Positions 1 through 6,036 of a stretch of DNA of 11,602 bases are shown here, one piece after another; positions within the stretch are counted from its first letter, which is position 1, and every line of letters begins with the position of its first letter. The DNA is taken from contig JALSPE010000172.1 of the NCBI GenBank assembly GCA_026986085.1, forward strand, positions 1-11,602, read 5' to 3'. Made by a program: the position numbers and the translations under genes. The notes under the pieces are model-generated. The model was not told the DNA's origin. It saw only the letters and a list, made by a program, of their open reading frames with translations, and ran no database searches. This DNA is from Campylobacteraceae bacterium (GTDB lineage Bacteria; Campylobacterota; Campylobacteria; Campylobacterales; Sulfurovaceae).

Positions 1-9
1 ACACGCTAA

Positions 10-25
10 TTAATTCGCGAATTAA
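10..25. repeat. 16-bp perfect palindrome (TTAATTCGCGAATTAA)
   Basis: The sequence equals its own reverse complement across all 16 bases, with a CGCG core that is GC-rich against very AT-rich surroundings. No T-tract follows on either strand, so it does not look like an intrinsic terminator. A dimeric DNA-binding protein could use such a site, but the gene it would serve, if any, lies left of the window. The function is unknown. Confidence 0.4.
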
Positions 26-52
26 CTCTTAAATCAAATAGATATTTTTTAT

Positions 53-82
53 AAAAAAATTTACTACAATCATTGCAGTAAA
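53..82 (-). terminator. Intrinsic terminator of the pgeF-kdsA-ribH-nusB-mqnC operon
   Basis: Read on the minus strand, bases 82-60 form a 10-bp stem with a 3-base loop, followed at once by seven U residues (59-53). One stem position is a G-U wobble in minus-strand RNA but an A-C mismatch in plus-strand RNA, and only the minus direction has a U-tract. Both facts point to termination of leftward transcripts. It lies about 95 bases past the mqnC stop. The stem is AT-rich, so strength is uncertain. Confidence 0.7.
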
Positions 83-174
83 GCAAATAATTTCTATTAT
101 ATATTTTATATCATTACCATACACAAACTAATACTCTTAAATTTTCAAGGTATAATTAATGCGGTAACAATAAG

Positions 175-1242
175 CTAAAACCTCTCTAAAATCTCATAAG
201 CTGTATTTCTCTTAGCTGGAATTTCACCTACATCTTTTATGAGTTCTATCATTTGGGCTTGATTCATAGAGTTTGCTGCTCCTGCTGCTGATACCACATT
301 CTCTTCCATCATTGTGCTTCCTAAGTCATTTGCTCCCCAAAGTAGTGCCATTTGCCCTATATAGCTACCTTGTGTCACCCAAGAACTTTGTATATTTGGA
401 ACATTATCTAAATATAATCTTGCAACTGCCAATAGTCTCAAGTATCTATTTGAACTCTCTTTTTTAATCTCTGGATGTTTTGCTGCTAATGCTGTATTTT
501 TACCCTGAAATGACCACATAATAAATGCTCTAAAGCCACCTGTTTCATCTTGTAATCTTCTTACCTCATCAAAATGCTCTACAATATCTTCATCTCTCTC
601 TAGCGTTCCATACATCATTGTAGCAGTTGATTTTACACCTAACTTATGTGCTTGTCTATGCACATCAATCCATACATCTTTATCAAGCTTTTTAGGTGCA
701 ATCTGGTCTCTAACCCTATCGCTTAAAATCTCTGCTCCAGCTCCTGGTATAGAGCTTAAACCCTTTGCTTTTAGCCTTGAAATAACTTCACTAATTGTAA
801 TATTTGAACGCCTTGCTATATAATCTATCTCTATTGCAGAAAAACCATGAATTGTAACTTGTGGATACTTTTTATGAATATGCTCTACTAAATCCTCATA
901 CCACTCTATCTCTAATTTTGGGTGAACACCACCTTGAAATAGAATTTGAGTTCCTCCAATTGCCAAAAGTTCATCTATCTTTTGGTCAATTTCATCAAAT
1001 GTTAAAACATAAGCATCAGCATCTTTTTCGTGACGATAAAATGCACAAAAATCGCAATCTACCCAGCATATATTAGTATAGTTTATATTTCTATCTACAA
1101 CAAATGTTGTAACTCTTTTTGGGTGTAATTGGCGCTTCTTTTCTAAAGCCAATTCACCTAACTCTTTTAAATCTGCACTCTTTATCAACTCTAGCGCTTC
1201 ATCTTTACTTAAACGCTTATTTAAATCTACTTTTAAGTTCAA
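175..1242 (-). CDS. mqnC: Dehypoxanthine futalosine cyclase (menaquinone biosynthesis, futalosine pathway)
   Basis: A radical S-adenosylmethionine enzyme of 355 residues, the usual size for MqnC. In the family it cyclises dehypoxanthine futalosine to a spiro intermediate on the futalosine route to menaquinone, the respiratory quinone of Campylobacterota. The CxxxCxxC motif for the 4Fe-4S cluster is C59, C63 and C66, followed by AFYR. Further family stretches are FQGGVHP near residue 103 and the GAGAEIL segment near residue 168. The start is a TTG whose last bases overlap the nusB TGA stop by 4 bases. A strong purine-rich site (AAGGGGAG, 1253-1246) lies just upstream, with short spacing, and no ATG is nearby. 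It is the last gene of its operon. The related MqnE (aminofutalosine synthase) is the main alternative, but the motif context favours MqnC. No other mqn gene is visible here. Confidence 0.9.
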   Translation of the reverse strand: MNLKVDLNKRLSKDEALELIKSADLKELGELALEKKRQLHPKRVTTFVVDRNINYTNICWVDCDFCAFYRHEKDADAYVLTFDEIDQKIDELLAIGGTQILFQGGVHPKLEIEWYEDLVEHIHKKYPQVTIHGFSAIEIDYIARRSNITISEVISRLKAKGLSSIPGAGAEILSDRVRDQIAPKKLDKDVWIDVHRQAHKLGVKSTATMMYGTLERDEDIVEHFDEVRRLQDETGGFRAFIMWSFQGKNTALAAKHPEIKKESSNRYLRLLAVARLYLDNVPNIQSSWVTQGSYIGQMALLWGANDLGSTMMEENVVSAAGAANSMNQAQMIELIKDVGEIPAKRNTAYEILERF

Positions 1243-1640
1243 GAACTCCCCTTGCCTATTGCATCTAAAACACCATTAATAAATTGGTGCGACTTATCAT
1301 CTGCTAACTCTTTAGCCAACTCTATGGCTTCATTTATGACAATAGCTTTATCATTTTTATCTATAAAAATCTCATATGCACCAAGCCTTAATATTGCTCT
1401 TTCTATTTTTCCAAGTTCATTGAAATCCCAACTTTTTAAATGCTTTTTAATCTCTCCATCTATTGCGTCCAAGCTCTCAATTGTTCCACTAAATAGTTTA
1501 TATGAAAATTCTCTTTGTTTATTTCTTATTTTACTATCTTCTAATATCTCATCTGCAAATTTACTAATCTCTACATTCCCTAAATCGTATGCATATAACA
1601 GACCAATTACAGCTGCTCTTGCTTGATGTCTAGTTGCCAT
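1239..1640 (-). CDS. nusB: Transcription antitermination factor NusB
   Basis: A small all-helical cytosolic protein of 133 residues, normal for NusB. With NusE (ribosomal protein S10) it binds boxA RNA and supports antitermination, chiefly on rRNA operons. The N-terminus MATRHQARAAVIGLLYAYD matches the family's opening helix. The C-terminal part (IVINEAIELAKELADDKSHQFINGVLDAI) is the conserved helical segment with a final NGVLDAI. The ATG overlaps the last base of the ribH stop (TAATG), so translation is probably coupled to ribH; no good ribosome-binding site is present. Its own TGA overlaps the mqnC TTG. The ribH-nusB pairing is common in bacteria, and kdsA-ribH-nusB is a familiar epsilonproteobacterial order. 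Confidence 0.93.
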   Translation of the reverse strand: MATRHQARAAVIGLLYAYDLGNVEISKFADEILEDSKIRNKQREFSYKLFSGTIESLDAIDGEIKKHLKSWDFNELGKIERAILRLGAYEIFIDKNDKAIVINEAIELAKELADDKSHQFINGVLDAIGKGSS

Positions 1641-2107
1641 TATTTAAGTTCACCATATAAGTTAATCATCTCTATTAAACTACCCATAGACTCTGCACCT
1701 TTATTTCCTGCTTTTGTTCCAGCTCTCTCGATTGCCTGTTCAATACTATCAACAGTTAAAACACCAAACGATACAGGCTTACCATGCTTCATAGTAACAT
1801 TTGCAATACCTTTAGTAGCTTCTGCACTAACATAATCAAAATGTGGCGTTGCACCTCTAATTACTGCACCTAAACAACAGATAGCATCATATCTGCCACT
1901 ACTTAAAGCCTTATCAAGTGCAAATGGAATCTCAAAAGCCCCTGGCACTAAAATTAAATCTAAATTATCTTCACTCCCACCATGCCTAACATAAAAATCT
2001 TTAGCACCTTCTACTAACCTATCTGTAATAAAGTGGTTAAATCTCGCACTTATAATTGCAACTCTTTTAGAGTTATCAACTTGCAAATTACCCTCTACAA
2101 TATTCAT
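1640..2107 (-). CDS. ribH: 6,7-dimethyl-8-ribityllumazine synthase
   Basis: Lumazine synthase of 155 residues, the penultimate enzyme of riboflavin synthesis. It condenses 5-amino-6-ribitylamino-uracil with 3,4-dihydroxy-2-butanone 4-phosphate, and in many bacteria assembles as an icosahedral shell. Visible family features are F23 in the substrate-stacking segment (ARFNHFI), VPGAFE at 54-59, RGATPHF at 84-90 with the catalytic-type H89, and ERAGTKAGNKG at 127-137 with the phosphate-contacting R127. The ATG has a ribosome-binding site (AAAGG at 2118-2114) six bases upstream. A 55-base gap separates it from kdsA and contains a candidate -10 box, so it may be transcribed both with kdsA and from its own promoter. 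The stop overlaps the nusB start by one base. Confidence 0.96.
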   Translation of the reverse strand: MNIVEGNLQVDNSKRVAIISARFNHFITDRLVEGAKDFYVRHGGSEDNLDLILVPGAFEIPFALDKALSSGRYDAICCLGAVIRGATPHFDYVSAEATKGIANVTMKHGKPVSFGVLTVDSIEQAIERAGTKAGNKGAESMGSLIEMINLYGELK

Positions 2108-2135
2108 TATAAACCTTTAACTCTTAATTTTTATT

Positions 2136-2141
2136 ATTATA
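2136..2141 (-). promoter_or_regulatory. Candidate -10 box of an internal promoter before ribH
   Basis: The minus strand reads TATAAT here, inside the 55-base kdsA-ribH gap, about 29 bases before the ribH ATG. A start site near 2129 would leave a leader of about 22 bases containing the AAAGG ribosome-binding site. No clear -35 is seen, which is usual for promoters of this phylum. In such AT-rich DNA chance matches are frequent. Confidence 0.4.
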
Positions 2142-2162
2142 CCTTTTTTATTTGAATATAAC

Positions 2163-2960
2163 TTACCCAATAAGCTCTATCTCTTTTATCTTTTTAACCA
2201 ACTCTTTTAATTGATCAATTTTTACCATATTTGCTCCATCACTTAGAGCTACTCTTGGGTCAAAGTGTGTTTCAAAAAAATAGCCATCTACACCAACAGC
2301 TGCAGCAGCTTTAGCTAAAGGGGGAACAAAAGAGCTATCGCCTCCACTGCTAGAGCCACCACTTGCTGGCATCTGAACAGAGTGTGTTGCATCAAATACT
2401 ACAGGAGCAAAATCTCTCATAATAACCAAGCTTCTCATATCTACAACTAAATTTCCATAACCAAATGTGCTTCCTCTCTCTGTTAGCCATACATTATATT
2501 TTTTTGAAATATCATAACTAACCTCGCCATCATAACCTCTTGTTTTAAGCACTTTTTTAACAGAGTGCTCCATAGCTTGTGGTGCTAAAAATTGACCTTT
2601 TTTAATATTTACAATAGATGCAGTTTTTGCCGCTTCTACCAAAAGGTCAGTCTGACGAGAAAGAAATGCAGGTATTTGCAAAACATCTGCAACTTCACTA
2701 ACTACACTTGCTTGGCTTGGTTCATGTATATCAGTTAAAATTTTATATCCAAACTCATCTTTTACCTCTTGTAGTAACTTTAATCCATCTTCAAGTCCTG
2801 GTCCTCTAAAACTATCTATACTTGTTCTATTGGCTTTATCAAAACTTGCTTTAAAATAAAAATCTATTGTGCAATCTTCATTAAACTCTTGCAACTCTTT
2901 TGCTATTTTAAATACACTCTCCCTACTCTCTATAACACATGGTCCAGCTATAAGTATCAC
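2163..2960 (-). CDS. kdsA: 3-deoxy-D-manno-octulosonate 8-phosphate synthase (metal-dependent class)
   Basis: Condenses phosphoenolpyruvate with arabinose 5-phosphate to Kdo-8-phosphate, the first committed step toward the Kdo of lipopolysaccharide, so the cell is Gram-negative. The 265-residue TIM barrel opens with MILIAGPCVIES. It continues with FKASFDKANR (36-45), FRGPG (51-55), IHEPSQ (78-83) and AFLSRQTDLL (98-107). Cysteine at position 8, where the E. coli enzyme has asparagine, together with H193, E230 and D241 gives the four metal ligands known from the Aquifex enzyme, so this belongs to the metal-requiring class. The GTG start is supported by AGGA at 2970-2967, six bases upstream, and by the family N-terminus. 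It lies 34 bases after pgeF, and a candidate -10 box sits in that gap. Confidence 0.96.
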   Translation of the reverse strand: MILIAGPCVIESRESVFKIAKELQEFNEDCTIDFYFKASFDKANRTSIDSFRGPGLEDGLKLLQEVKDEFGYKILTDIHEPSQASVVSEVADVLQIPAFLSRQTDLLVEAAKTASIVNIKKGQFLAPQAMEHSVKKVLKTRGYDGEVSYDISKKYNVWLTERGSTFGYGNLVVDMRSLVIMRDFAPVVFDATHSVQMPASGGSSSGGDSSFVPPLAKAAAAVGVDGYFFETHFDPRVALSDGANMVKIDQLKELVKKIKEIELIG

Positions 2961-2978
2961 TTAATATCCTTTTTTATT

Positions 2979-2984
2979 ATTATA
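2979..2984 (-). promoter_or_regulatory. Candidate -10 box of an internal promoter before kdsA
   Basis: The minus strand reads TATAAT in the 34-base gap between pgeF and kdsA, giving a possible start site near 2972 and a leader of about 12 bases. The box and the bases after it (TATAATAATAAAAA) are identical to those at the ribH candidate promoter. No -35 is evident. Confidence 0.35.
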
Positions 2985-2994
2985 ACATACTATC

Positions 2995-3744
2995 TTAAAC
3001 CATAGCAATAAATGTAGCAAAGCGACCACTACAACCACACTCTTTACGGTAACTAAAGTATCTACTACTCTCACATGATGTGCAAATTGAAGATACCTCT
3101 ATTTGCTGCTCTTTTATACCCAACTCTTTTAACTGCTCTCTTTGAGCAATAGATATATCTAGCATATATTTAGAGTTTTTCTTCATTTTAAGAGAGTTTG
3201 GATATTTAAAAAAATGTTTTGCAACATCTAAACCAACCTCATAACAACACCCTTTAATACTAGGACTAAGAGCAAAAAATATATTACTCTTTTTTGCCCC
3301 TAACTTCTCCATCTTATCAATTAAATTTTTAGCTATATTTTGTTCTACACCTCTCCATCCTGCATGAGCAGCTCCAATCACTTTTGCCTCGTTATCATAA
3401 GCTACTATTGCCAAACAATCTGCTGTTAATATTGTAAGTGTTACATTTTTTTTCGAACTTACCATTCCATCTGCATCTATAGGTAAAGATATCCACTTTT
3501 TATTAGCAATATACTCATCAACATTAATTACTAAATTACTATGTATCTGATTTAGTGTTACAAATTTATACACACTAGGAAATTTACTGCTAAAGATATC
3601 TCTGTTTTTACTAATTTTATCTAAATTTTCTCCTGTATGAGTTGCAAGTGAAAAATCATAACTAAAAGTGTTATCTTTTATAGTTGAACCCGAAATAATT
3701 TCTTTTTTTTCGTTTAATTTTTTAAAAATTTGCCATTGCTTCAT
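2995..3744 (-). CDS. pgeF: Peptidoglycan editing factor PgeF / YfiH-type laccase-domain protein
   Basis: A 249-residue member of the DUF152/YfiH family, long annotated as polyphenol oxidase or multicopper laccase-like. In E. coli, PgeF (YfiH) prevents misincorporation of serine for alanine in peptidoglycan precursors, and other family members show purine nucleoside phosphorylase activity. The family pattern is present: NQIH with H68, DADGMV (90-95), LTADCLAIV with C110, GAAHAGWRG (124-132) with H127, GCCYEVG (165-171), and a C-terminal CTSC...SYRKE...GRFA segment. H68, C110 and H127 fit the usual metal-binding set. The ATG at 3744 has no obvious ribosome-binding site. It heads the leftward operon and faces rodA across a 58-base divergent promoter region, which is a suggestive context since both act on the cell wall. 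Confidence 0.88.
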   Translation of the reverse strand: MKQWQIFKKLNEKKEIISGSTIKDNTFSYDFSLATHTGENLDKISKNRDIFSSKFPSVYKFVTLNQIHSNLVINVDEYIANKKWISLPIDADGMVSSKKNVTLTILTADCLAIVAYDNEAKVIGAAHAGWRGVEQNIAKNLIDKMEKLGAKKSNIFFALSPSIKGCCYEVGLDVAKHFFKYPNSLKMKKNSKYMLDISIAQREQLKELGIKEQQIEVSSICTSCESSRYFSYRKECGCSGRFATFIAMV

Positions 3745-3761
3745 ATGTTTTTACTTTTTTA

Positions 3762-3775
3762 GGTATAATCATACC
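3762..3775. promoter_or_regulatory. Divergent promoter core for pgeF (minus) and rodA (plus), overlapping -10 boxes
   Basis: The bases GGTATAATCATACC form an inverted repeat (GGTAT, 4 bases, ATACC). The plus strand contains a perfect TATAAT at 3764-3769, which would start the rodA transcript near 3776. The minus strand reads TATGAT over 3773-3768, which would start pgeF near 3761 with a very short leader. The two -10 boxes share two base pairs, so polymerase could use only one direction at a time. No consensus -35 is visible on either side. Confidence 0.55.
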
Positions 3776-3802
3776 AAAAATTTAACAGGTAGGCTTTAAT
3801 AA

Positions 3803-4942
3803 TTGAACAATAGCAATTTAATAATAGACTATTTTAAACAGATAACAAAGAATTTTAACTATATTCTTATTATTCAAATTATTCCTATACTCTTTGTCTC
3901 ATCTGTATTGATAAAAGAGATGAACCCAGCACTCTTTCATAAACAGATGACATACTATATGCTTTCTGCTATCATCTTTTTAGTTGCAGCATATATACCT
4001 TGGCGTTATCTTCTATGGCTATTTGCCCCTTTGGCATATATTATAAATATTTTACTCCTATTTGGTGTCGAAGTAGCAGGTAAAACAATTTTAGGTGCAA
4101 AGCGTTGGCTTGTTTTACCAGGTGGTTTTTCGCTTCAACCTTCAGAATTTATGAAACTTAGTATTTTACTATTTTTAGCATTTGTAATATATAAAAAACC
4201 TCCACCAAAAGGTGGATATGGATTGCTAGAGTTTATAGTTTTATCAATTATAATAATAGTTCCATCTATTCTAATACTTAAAGAGCCAGATTTAGGAACA
4301 ACTTTATTACTTTTAATGGCATCGTTTGGAGTAGTCTATATTGTTGGTATAAATTGGAAAATTTTAACTGTAATTGTAGTAGCATTAGGAATTTTAGCTC
4401 CAATTACTTATAAATATGGTCTAAAACCTTATCAGAAAAAAAGAATAGAAGATTTTTTAGGAAAGCCTAGTTATCAAGTTCAACAAGCTCTTATTGCAAT
4501 AGGAAGTGGTGGTATTGAGGGTAAAAGCAAAGAAGAAGCAACTCAAACACAATTAAAATTTTTGCCAGTTTCTACAACAGATTTTATCTTTGCCTATTTA
4601 GGTGAGAGATTTGGCTTTAAGGGAATGGTAATTATTGTTGCTCTATATATTATATTAATTATTCATCTACTTATACTATCTAAAATATATAGTGATGACT
4701 ACCATATTGTAGTTATATCTAGTGGAATGGCATTTCTTTTCTTTGTATATATGGGAGTTAATATCTATATGGTTATTGGACTAGCCCCCGTAGTTGGTGC
4801 TCCACTCCCTATGTTTAGCCATGGAGGAACATCTTTTATCATTTTTTCATTTTTATTTGGAATTTTAGAAAATTTAATCTCTTTTAAAGCTTACAAGCCT
4901 TATAATTCCGACACCAAAATCGATATGGTTAGAAAATCATAA
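3803..4942 (+). CDS. rodA: Rod-shape-determining peptidoglycan glycosyltransferase RodA (SEDS family)
   Basis: A polytopic inner-membrane SEDS protein of 379 residues with about ten hydrophobic segments. It polymerises lipid II into glycan strands for sidewall elongation together with a class B penicillin-binding protein, which is not in this window. Family motifs are AKRWLVLPGGFSLQPSEFMKL (99-119), KEPDLGTT (160-167) and TDFIFAYLGERFGF from 259, whose D260 matches the essential aspartate of E. coli RodA. The segment APLPMFSHGGTSF (333-345) corresponds to the usual PLP-(V/F)-S-YGGTS. The start is TTG: two in-frame TAA stops lie immediately upstream, the next ATG is codon 40, and AGGTAGG at 3787-3793 gives a ribosome-binding site with 9-base spacing. 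FtsW is the paralogous alternative; the TDFIFA context and size favour RodA. Confidence 0.88.
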   Translation: MNNSNLIIDYFKQITKNFNYILIIQIIPILFVSSVLIKEMNPALFHKQMTYYMLSAIIFLVAAYIPWRYLLWLFAPLAYIINILLLFGVEVAGKTILGAKRWLVLPGGFSLQPSEFMKLSILLFLAFVIYKKPPPKGGYGLLEFIVLSIIIIVPSILILKEPDLGTTLLLLMASFGVVYIVGINWKILTVIVVALGILAPITYKYGLKPYQKKRIEDFLGKPSYQVQQALIAIGSGGIEGKSKEEATQTQLKFLPVSTTDFIFAYLGERFGFKGMVIIVALYIILIIHLLILSKIYSDDYHIVVISSGMAFLFFVYMGVNIYMVIGLAPVVGAPLPMFSHGGTSFIIFSFLFGILENLISFKAYKPYNSDTKIDMVRKS

Positions 4943-4960
4943 AGATTTTAACTTTTAAGA

Positions 4961-5037
4961 GGGTCTTTAGCTCAGTTGGTTAGAGCTCTCGGCTCATAAC
5001 CGAGCGGTCCCGAGTTCGAGTCTCGGAGGACCCACCA
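4961..5037 (+). tRNA. tRNA with CAT anticodon (elongator Met or lysidine-type Ile2), CCA encoded
   Basis: A complete 77-base cloverleaf. The acceptor stem is 4961-4967 with 5027-5033 (one T-G wobble), D stem 4970-4973/4983-4986, anticodon stem 4988-4992/5000-5004 with loop CTCATAA and anticodon CAT at 4995-4997, a 5-base variable region, and T stem 5010-5014/5022-5026 with loop TTCGAGT. Discriminator A5034 is followed by genomic CCA. The first pair is G-C and the anticodon stem lacks the three G-C pairs of initiators, so it is not initiator tRNA. Elongator Met and Ile2 (C34 converted to lysidine by TilS) share this anticodon; the acceptor has T4-A69 and C5-G68, a mixed signal. It starts 18 bases past rodA and is probably co-transcribed with it. 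Confidence 0.96.
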
Positions 5038-5079
5038 CTTAAATTTTCAACTTCATTTTTAAATTTCATCTAATAAATA

Positions 5080-5469
5080 CTATTTCCAATATCTATCTAA
5101 ACTCTTTTTGATACTTTGACCATTACTCAATCTGCACTCAATAGATACTCTTTTTTTATTACTGTATATAGTAAGTTTATAGTGTCTGCCAACATCTTGC
5201 GATGATATCTCTATTGGAGTATATACTCTTTTTTCTACACTGCACTCTACTATAGAAAGCTCATCTCTATCGCTTTTATCTATTAAATTAATATATAAAT
5301 CATTACCTTTAAAAGTAAAATAGACTATAGCATCACTCGAACGATATACAGCACTATTTGAAACTTCTGTATAACTTTTTGCATTAGCTTTTAAAACCTC
5401 TATTGAATTATTTTTACTGTTACACCCAAATAGAATTGGAACAATAAGAGCATATTTTAATATTTTCAT
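5080..5469 (-). CDS. Small putative lipoprotein of unknown function
   Basis: I do not recognise this family. With the start at 5469 it is 129 residues. The N-terminus MKILKYALIVPILFGC has a short basic start, a hydrophobic stretch and a lipobox ending at C16, so it is likely lipidated and exported; the following residue is N, not D. The mature part is polar, predicted mainly beta, with two further cysteines (C76, C112) that could form a disulfide. The ATG at 5469 is chosen over an in-frame ATG nine codons upstream because it has AGGAGA (5479-5474) four bases ahead, and the upstream ATG overlaps a likely -10 box and has no ribosome-binding site. It is a single gene, convergent with rodA-tRNA and divergent from mobB. 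Confidence 0.75.
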   Translation of the reverse strand: MKILKYALIVPILFGCNSKNNSIEVLKANAKSYTEVSNSAVYRSSDAIVYFTFKGNDLYINLIDKSDRDELSIVECSVEKRVYTPIEISSQDVGRHYKLTIYSNKKRVSIECRLSNGQSIKKSLDRYWK

Positions 5470-5473
5470 AAAA

Positions 5474-5479
5474 TCTCCT
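5474..5479 (-). promoter_or_regulatory. Ribosome-binding site that sets the lipoprotein start
   Basis: The minus strand reads AGGAGA four bases before the ATG at 5469. It favours that start over the ATG at 5496 and places the lipoprotein signal peptide directly at the N-terminus. Confidence 0.75.
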
Positions 5480-5494
5480 AAAAATCTTTTTATC

Positions 5495-5500
5495 ATTATA
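5495..5500 (-). promoter_or_regulatory. Candidate -10 box for the lipoprotein gene
   Basis: The minus strand reads TATAAT, about 26 bases before the preferred ATG at 5469, giving a likely leader of about 19 bases that carries AGGAGA. No -35 is evident. The mobB -10 box lies 11 bases away on the other strand, so the two promoters are back to back. Confidence 0.5.
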
Positions 5501-5510
5501 GCAATTATAG

Positions 5511-5516
5511 TATAAT
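5511..5516 (+). promoter_or_regulatory. Candidate -10 box for the mobB-fbp-apt operon
   Basis: A perfect TATAAT on the plus strand, with a start site expected near 5523. That leaves a leader of about 19 bases to the TTG start at 5542, carrying the GGAG ribosome-binding site. A -35 match is not visible. Confidence 0.5.
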
Positions 5517-5531
5517 TAACTAATTTATTAT

Positions 5532-5535
5532 GGAG
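5532..5535 (+). promoter_or_regulatory. Ribosome-binding site (GGAG) that sets the mobB TTG start
   Basis: GGAG lies six bases before an in-frame TTG at 5542. It also lies inside the reading frame that would begin at the ATG at 5530, which has no ribosome-binding site of its own. The TTG is therefore the better start. Confidence 0.7.
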
Positions 5536-5541
5536 TATCTA

Positions 5542-6036
5542 TTGAAACAATTAGCATTTGCAATTACTGGACCTAGTGGAAGTGGCAAAACTACACTTAT
5601 AGAAAAGATAGTAAGAGAGCTTAGCAAAGACTACACTATTGCAGTTATCAAACATGACCCATCTAACAAAGCACAGTTTGACACAGAGGGTAAAGATAGC
5701 GACAAATTCTTTAAAGCAGGTGCCAATACAGCTATTGTGTCAGATGTTAAAACAACTATTTTTAAACACAGTAGCTCCACTCTAAATCAATTAGCAAACA
5801 ATTTAGCACCTTTTGATTTACTACTAGTTGAAGGGCTTAAAAATTGGGAGCTACCTAGAATTGGCGTATTTAGAGGAGAAATAGATAAAAGCTATCTAAG
5901 CTTTATAAAAGCAGTTGCAATAGATGATAGTATAGATTTAGAAGATAATTTAAATTTAGATATATTAAATTTAAACAATATAGAGCAAATAGTAGAGTAT
6001 ATTTGGAAAAATTCAATAAAAATAGGAGAAAAATAG
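5542..6036 (+). CDS. mobB: Molybdopterin-guanine dinucleotide biosynthesis adaptor MobB
   Basis: A P-loop GTPase-like protein of 164 residues from the TTG start (MKQLAFAITGPSGSGKTTL). In E. coli MobB binds GTP and assists MobA in attaching GMP to molybdopterin, making the cofactor for DMSO-reductase-type enzymes such as nitrate and formate oxidoreductases. The Walker A motif is GPSGSGKTT (10-18). IKHD, DTEGKDS and LLVEGLK follow, the last being the Walker B-type region. An in-frame ATG four codons upstream is rejected for lack of a ribosome-binding site. It is the first gene of a compact operon, and its TAG shares one base with the fbp GTG. No molybdenum-cofactor gene or molybdoenzyme is adjacent, so the pairing with fbp looks like conserved linkage and not a pathway unit. 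Confidence 0.87.
   Translation: MKQLAFAITGPSGSGKTTLIEKIVRELSKDYTIAVIKHDPSNKAQFDTEGKDSDKFFKAGANTAIVSDVKTTIFKHSSSTLNQLANNLAPFDLLLVEGLKNWELPRIGVFRGEIDKSYLSFIKAVAIDDSIDLEDNLNLDILNLNNIEQIVEYIWKNSIKIGEK

Noticed and set aside
3..32. Possible C-terminal codons of a plus-strand gene ending in TAA at 30-32
   Set aside because: Ten codons are too few to support a gene, and the 16-bp palindrome lies in the same bases.
151..156. TATAAT on the plus strand upstream of position 175
   Set aside because: It would drive transcription antisense into mqnC. No -35 and no coding frame follow (the nearby ATG is stopped after two codons). It is probably a chance match in AT-rich DNA.
1252..1626. 124-codon open frame on the plus strand opposite nusB
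   Set aside because: It lies fully antisense to a clear nusB gene, has low-complexity Ser/Leu/Ile-rich composition typical of an antisense shadow, and matches no family.
4901..4906. TATAAT within the 3' end of rodA that could be a separate tRNA promoter
   Set aside because: It encodes Tyr-Asn in rodA and has no -35 at proper spacing. Co-transcription with rodA is simpler, though an internal promoter is not excluded.
5038..5079. Terminator for rodA-tRNA or for the convergent lipoprotein gene
   Set aside because: The gap is AT-rich with short repeats of AAATTT, but I find no stable hairpin followed by a T-tract on either strand.
5530..5541. ATG at 5530 as the mobB start
   Set aside because: No ribosome-binding site lies upstream, and the only good one (GGAG) is inside those first codons, positioned for the TTG at 5542.
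6003..6035. TTG at 6003 as the fbp start
   Set aside because: It would overlap mobB by 34 bases and add a non-family N-terminus. AGGAGA is placed for the GTG at 6036.
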